Below, one piece after another: positions 25,336-28,552 of a stretch of DNA of 28,552 nucleotides. The DNA comes from Bacillota bacterium. Lineage in GTDB: Bacteria > Bacillota > Clostridia > Acetivibrionales > DSM-1351. The position numbers and the translations under genes were made by a program. How positions within the stretch are numbered: position 1 is the first letter of the stretch; each line of letters opens with the position of its first letter. The stretch covers positions 1 through 28,552 of the forward strand of contig JAEZRV010000096.1 in assembly GCA_023444055.1 (NCBI GenBank), in the 5' to 3' direction. The notes under the pieces are model-generated. The model had not been told where the DNA came from. It was given only the letters and a program-made list of their open reading frames with translations, and searched no databases.

Positions 25336-28300
25336 ATGAATAAATTAAAAAGAATTATTTCTTGCTTGTTAATTTCAGCATTGCTGGTAACATCAGGAAT
25401 TACATTTGATGTAAACGATGTTTCAGCTAAAAGTTCAAATACAAGTAATACAACAAAAGCTAAGGGTAAGGAAAGACTTATTCTTGTTAAATATAAAAAT
25501 TCAGATAAAGAAACTCAGGTTATCACAAATGTAAAGAAAAATATGAAGCTAAATAAACTGATAACCGACAGAAAGTTTAAAAAAGCTAAAATAGATGTGC
25601 TATCAGTAGATGAAAATGACAATATTGATAATGTAGTAAAGGAACTAAAAAAATCCCCTTATGTTGAATATGCTCAACCAAACTATGAATTGAGTATTTT
25701 TGAAGCTGATGTAAAGGATATGAGTTCAAAAGAACTTTTGACTATATCAGATGTTGATGAATCCACAGGTGCTCAGGAGTGTATTCCGGGAACAGCTATA
25801 AATATTCTGCCTGCATGGGAATTAACAAAGGGTTCATCAAATATAACAGTTGCAGTAATTGATACTGGAATAGATACTAATCATAATGACATTAGCGATA
25901 ACATCTATGTAAACGCTGGAGAAATAGCTAACAATGGAAAAGACGATGATAATAATGGTTTTATAGATGATGTAAAGGGCTGGGATTTTGCAAATGATGA
26001 TAACTCAGTTTTCGATACAGCGAATGAAACCCATGGAACTATGGTTGCTGGTATCATAGCAGCAAAAAAAGATGATGCCGGAATAGCAGGTATTGCACCT
26101 GATGTAAAGGTGTTGCCTATCAAATTTGTAAGCGGAAGTATAGGGTATACCTCTGATGCTATTGAAGCTATAGAGTATGCCGAACAAATGGGTGCAAAAA
26201 TTGTTAATTGCAGCTGGGGAAGCAATAAGAACAACAGTGCATTAAGGGATGCAATAAGTAAATCAAGTATGCTGTTTATTTGTGCGGCAGGAAATGACGG
26301 TACTCAATCCTATCAATATCCTGCTGGTTTTGACCTGCCCAATGTTATAGCTGTAGGTGCGTCAGATACAGATGGAAATCAGGCGTCATTTTCCAATTGC
26401 GGTGATAATGTAAAAATTATAGCTCCAGGAGTCCAGATAATAAGTACTATTCCGCAGAACAGATACGGCAAAGGAAGTGGAACATCATTATCAACACCAT
26501 TTGTTGCAGGAACTGCAGCACTTTTGTCGAGCTATAAGACTGAACTGACGGCAAGCCAAATAAAATCAAGCTTATTGAGAAATTCATACCATGATATTAA
26601 TTCAGTTAATAAATATGGACTATTAGATGCGGGAAGTACCCTACTTGATAAAAATCAGGTGCAACCAGAAGATGAAAATGCTGAGGAGAATTCAGAAAAT
26701 GCAGACCAGAATAATGGCGAGCAGACAGATGATACAGTAAACTTGCTTGGAACTGTTACTAAAGAACGCAGTGAACCATTTAATGCACCATTTAGCTATA
26801 AAGTTAATAATACTGAATCTATATCTGCAAATACAGGAGCATTAAACTACGAAAGTGTAGACATGAGCTTACCGGGACGAAATGGTTTAGATGTGAATAT
26901 TGTTACCAGATACAGCACGTCGCAGGCTAATCTAGAAGAAGCAATATGGGAAACAGTGGTACGTACAGACTATATAGATGGTGTTCCAGTAGGTGATCCC
27001 TATACGGTTTGCTCAAATGTGCGGGAAGAAGCTACGTATAACTCTGTACATAATAAATTAGGGGCTGGTTGGTCCTTTGCATTTTCATCTATTGAAATAG
27101 AAGACGATAACAAATATATACATTTGTCAAACGGTGAGGTATATAAATTAGACTACTATGCTGATACCCATAGGTATTATCTGAAAGATTATCCATTAAA
27201 TGATTTGATTTTAAAAAATGATTTCAGCTTTAAAATCGGTAAAACAAACTCTTCTTATGCATTAACTCATAAGGACGGAAAAAAGGAGTATTTTGATTCT
27301 GATGGCAGATTAATGGGCATACAGGATCGTTTTGAGAATACAATCAAATTTGAATATTTAGGTTATGCTATTACTAAGATAATTGATACGGTAGGTCGTG
27401 AAATAAATATAGAGTATGATAATACTGATACTGGTATAAAGGTTGTTATAACAGCACCAGACAATTCTACAGTCCAGTATTTTGTGGATTATATACCAGA
27501 TAGTAAAGATGATATAAGTTATACCTATTATAACAATATTTTTGATGATATATATCCATTTACATCTACCTATGATTTCAAATTAGTAAAAAAAATAGAT
27601 CAGGCAGGAAGAGTAACGCAGTATGATTATGACATTAATACTGATCAGTTCACATTTGTACGTAACTATACTAAAAGGGATATTCATAAAGCTTATCTTA
27701 AAACAATTACTTATCCAACAGGAGCTTCCAGCAATTATACCTATGAAAAGGTTTGGAGCAACTTTGGCAAAGATGGGTTTGCAGAATACCACCGTGTCAC
27801 ATCCAGAGAAGAAATTGATAATTCTAAATCATATAACAAGCAATTGTATTCATATGTAGGGAATTATACAGGGTACGATGGTTATGAAACACTAAACACT
27901 AGACCTTTTAACCATACCTACATTACAGAAATCACAGATACTGATAATACAAAAAGAAGATACACATTTGATTACAATCACATGAAAAGAAAAGAGGAAA
28001 CCTTAGAAAACGGTACAATACTTACAAACCAGAATGATTATGCATATTACGTAGATAGGCTTCCACTAACTACTATAAACACGATATACAACAAGAGTAC
28101 CGGACAATATATGCAGACTGTTGAAAACTTCGAATATGATGCTGGTGGGTACGGCGATTTGATAGGATACTGGGATATACAAAACCAGCGTGATAGTCCA
28201 GCTCCTACAGGTGATGAGCATAAAACTATCTATGTATATAATTCTGTCTACCATTATGTTATCGAAAAAATATATAAAAAGGATGCAGCAACAGAAATAA

Positions 28301-28552
28301 AGCTAAAAAACATTCCGTCTACCGATAGCAAAACGATAACCAGTGCAGAGGTATATGAAAATGATATACTTAAAAGTAAGACTGGGTACGTATATGACGA
28401 ATATGGAAATGTAATAGAAGAACAAAAATATTTGGATGATATGAGCAGCTATATTTCAAATAAGTACATATATACTGATAATGACGCTACAAGAAACGGT
28501 CAGCTTAACGGTGTACATATGACAAGAAAATTTGTAGAAGGCATAAAAGACG
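25336..28552 (+). CDS. Secreted S8 serine protease fused to RHS/YD-repeat region (partial, runs off the window)
   Basis: AGGAGGGAG precedes ATG 25336, and the frame stays open for over 1070 codons to the window end. It has a signal peptide (SCLLISALLVTSG), a propeptide ending near YVEYAQPNYELS, and an S8 domain with Asp176 (VAVIDTGID), His233 (ETHGTMVAG), CAAGND and Ser384 (GSGTSLSTP). An acidic linker rich in Glu, Asn and Gln follows. From about residue 480 the sequence is RHS-like: TGALNYESVDMSLPGRNGLD, LGAGWSFAFSS, then YD-type units such as DQAGRVTQYDYD and YDEYGNVIEEQ. The protease core closely resembles that of the preceding gene, so the pair arose by duplication with exchange of C-terminal parts. 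Secreted RHS proteins often end in variable tips; this end lies beyond the window. Confidence 0.88.
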   Translation, partial: MNKLKRIISCLLISALLVTSGITFDVNDVSAKSSNTSNTTKAKGKERLILVKYKNSDKETQVITNVKKNMKLNKLITDRKFKKAKIDVLSVDENDNIDNVVKELKKSPYVEYAQPNYELSIFEADVKDMSSKELLTISDVDESTGAQECIPGTAINILPAWELTKGSSNITVAVIDTGIDTNHNDISDNIYVNAGEIANNGKDDDNNGFIDDVKGWDFANDDNSVFDTANETHGTMVAGIIAAKKDDAGIAGIAPDVKVLPIKFVSGSIGYTSDAIEAIEYAEQMGAKIVNCSWGSNKNNSALRDAISKSSMLFICAAGNDGTQSYQYPAGFDLPNVIAVGASDTDGNQASFSNCGDNVKIIAPGVQIISTIPQNRYGKGSGTSLSTPFVAGTAALLSSYKTELTASQIKSSLLRNSYHDINSVNKYGLLDAGSTLLDKNQVQPEDENAEENSENADQNNGEQTDDTVNLLGTVTKERSEPFNAPFSYKVNNTESISANTGALNYESVDMSLPGRNGLDVNIVTRYSTSQANLEEAIWETVVRTDYIDGVPVGDPYTVCSNVREEATYNSVHNKLGAGWSFAFSSIEIEDDNKYIHLSNGEVYKLDYYADTHRYYLKDYPLNDLILKNDFSFKIGKTNSSYALTHKDGKKEYFDSDGRLMGIQDRFENTIKFEYLGYAITKIIDTVGREINIEYDNTDTGIKVVITAPDNSTVQYFVDYIPDSKDDISYTYYNNIFDDIYPFTSTYDFKLVKKIDQAGRVTQYDYDINTDQFTFVRNYTKRDIHKAYLKTITYPTGASSNYTYEKVWSNFGKDGFAEYHRVTSREEIDNSKSYNKQLYSYVGNYTGYDGYETLNTRPFNHTYITEITDTDNTKRRYTFDYNHMKRKEETLENGTILTNQNDYAYYVDRLPLTTINTIYNKSTGQYMQTVENFEYDAGGYGDLIGYWDIQNQRDSPAPTGDEHKTIYVYNSVYHYVIEKIYKKDAATEIKLKNIPSTDSKTITSAEVYENDILKSKTGYVYDEYGNVIEEQKYLDDMSSYISNKYIYTDNDATRNGQLNGVHMTRKFVEGIKD

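Overview
The window is AT-rich, low-GC Firmicute DNA. Strong purine Shine-Dalgarno sites, TTG starts, YesM/YesN-type regulators, a Clostridia-type radical-SAM peptide cassette and large secreted S8 proteases all point to a clostridium. The mix of sugar sensing, sugar uptake and a possible cohesin-like domain suggests a plant-polysaccharide degrader of the Ruminiclostridium type, but that genus is inference. All convincing genes are on the + strand. No tRNA, rRNA, CRISPR array or intact insertion sequence was seen.

Region 1 (1-5683) is a sugar-sensing module. It holds a membrane-anchored periplasmic-binding-protein-like sensor, a LytS/YesM-type histidine kinase and a YesN-type AraC response regulator, laid out like the XylFII-LytS-YesN three-component systems of clostridia. 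A XylF-like lipoprotein follows. The sensor and xylF are each preceded by a copy of the same hairpin element, lying between a strong Shine-Dalgarno and the start codon. The two copies show compensatory base changes and contain related short Cys-rich reading frames.

Region 2 (5684-10800) begins with about 1.4 kb of gene-poor DNA carrying repeats, palindromes and hairpins. A compact RiPP cassette follows: a 43-residue precursor, a radical SAM/SPASM maturase (CcpM type), a TIGR04066-type protein with a degenerate P-loop-like segment, an acyl-carrier-related protein with no evident phosphopantetheine serine, and a decayed S8 protease that keeps its Asp and Ser motifs but has lost the middle and gained a stop. 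An intrinsic terminator closes the cassette.

Region 3 (10915-15260) is a complete multiple-monosaccharide ABC transporter: ChvE-like lipoprotein, double-domain ATPase (MmsA/GguA) and permease (MmsB/GguB). RNA structure and a likely internal promoter separate the binding protein from the ATPase and permease. The sensor module of region 1 probably controls this transporter, with the RiPP cassette lying between them.

Region 4 (15755-18229) is a single gene: a sugar-phosphate nucleotidyltransferase with a left-handed beta-helix and a phosphomannomutase-like half whose catalytic loops are all degenerate.

Region 5 (18636 to the end) holds two adjacent secreted proteins built on paralogous S8 proteases. 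One carries 28 RCC1 repeats (two blocks of 14, so probably four seven-bladed propellers) and a C-terminal beta-sandwich. The other carries an RHS/YD-repeat region and runs off the window.
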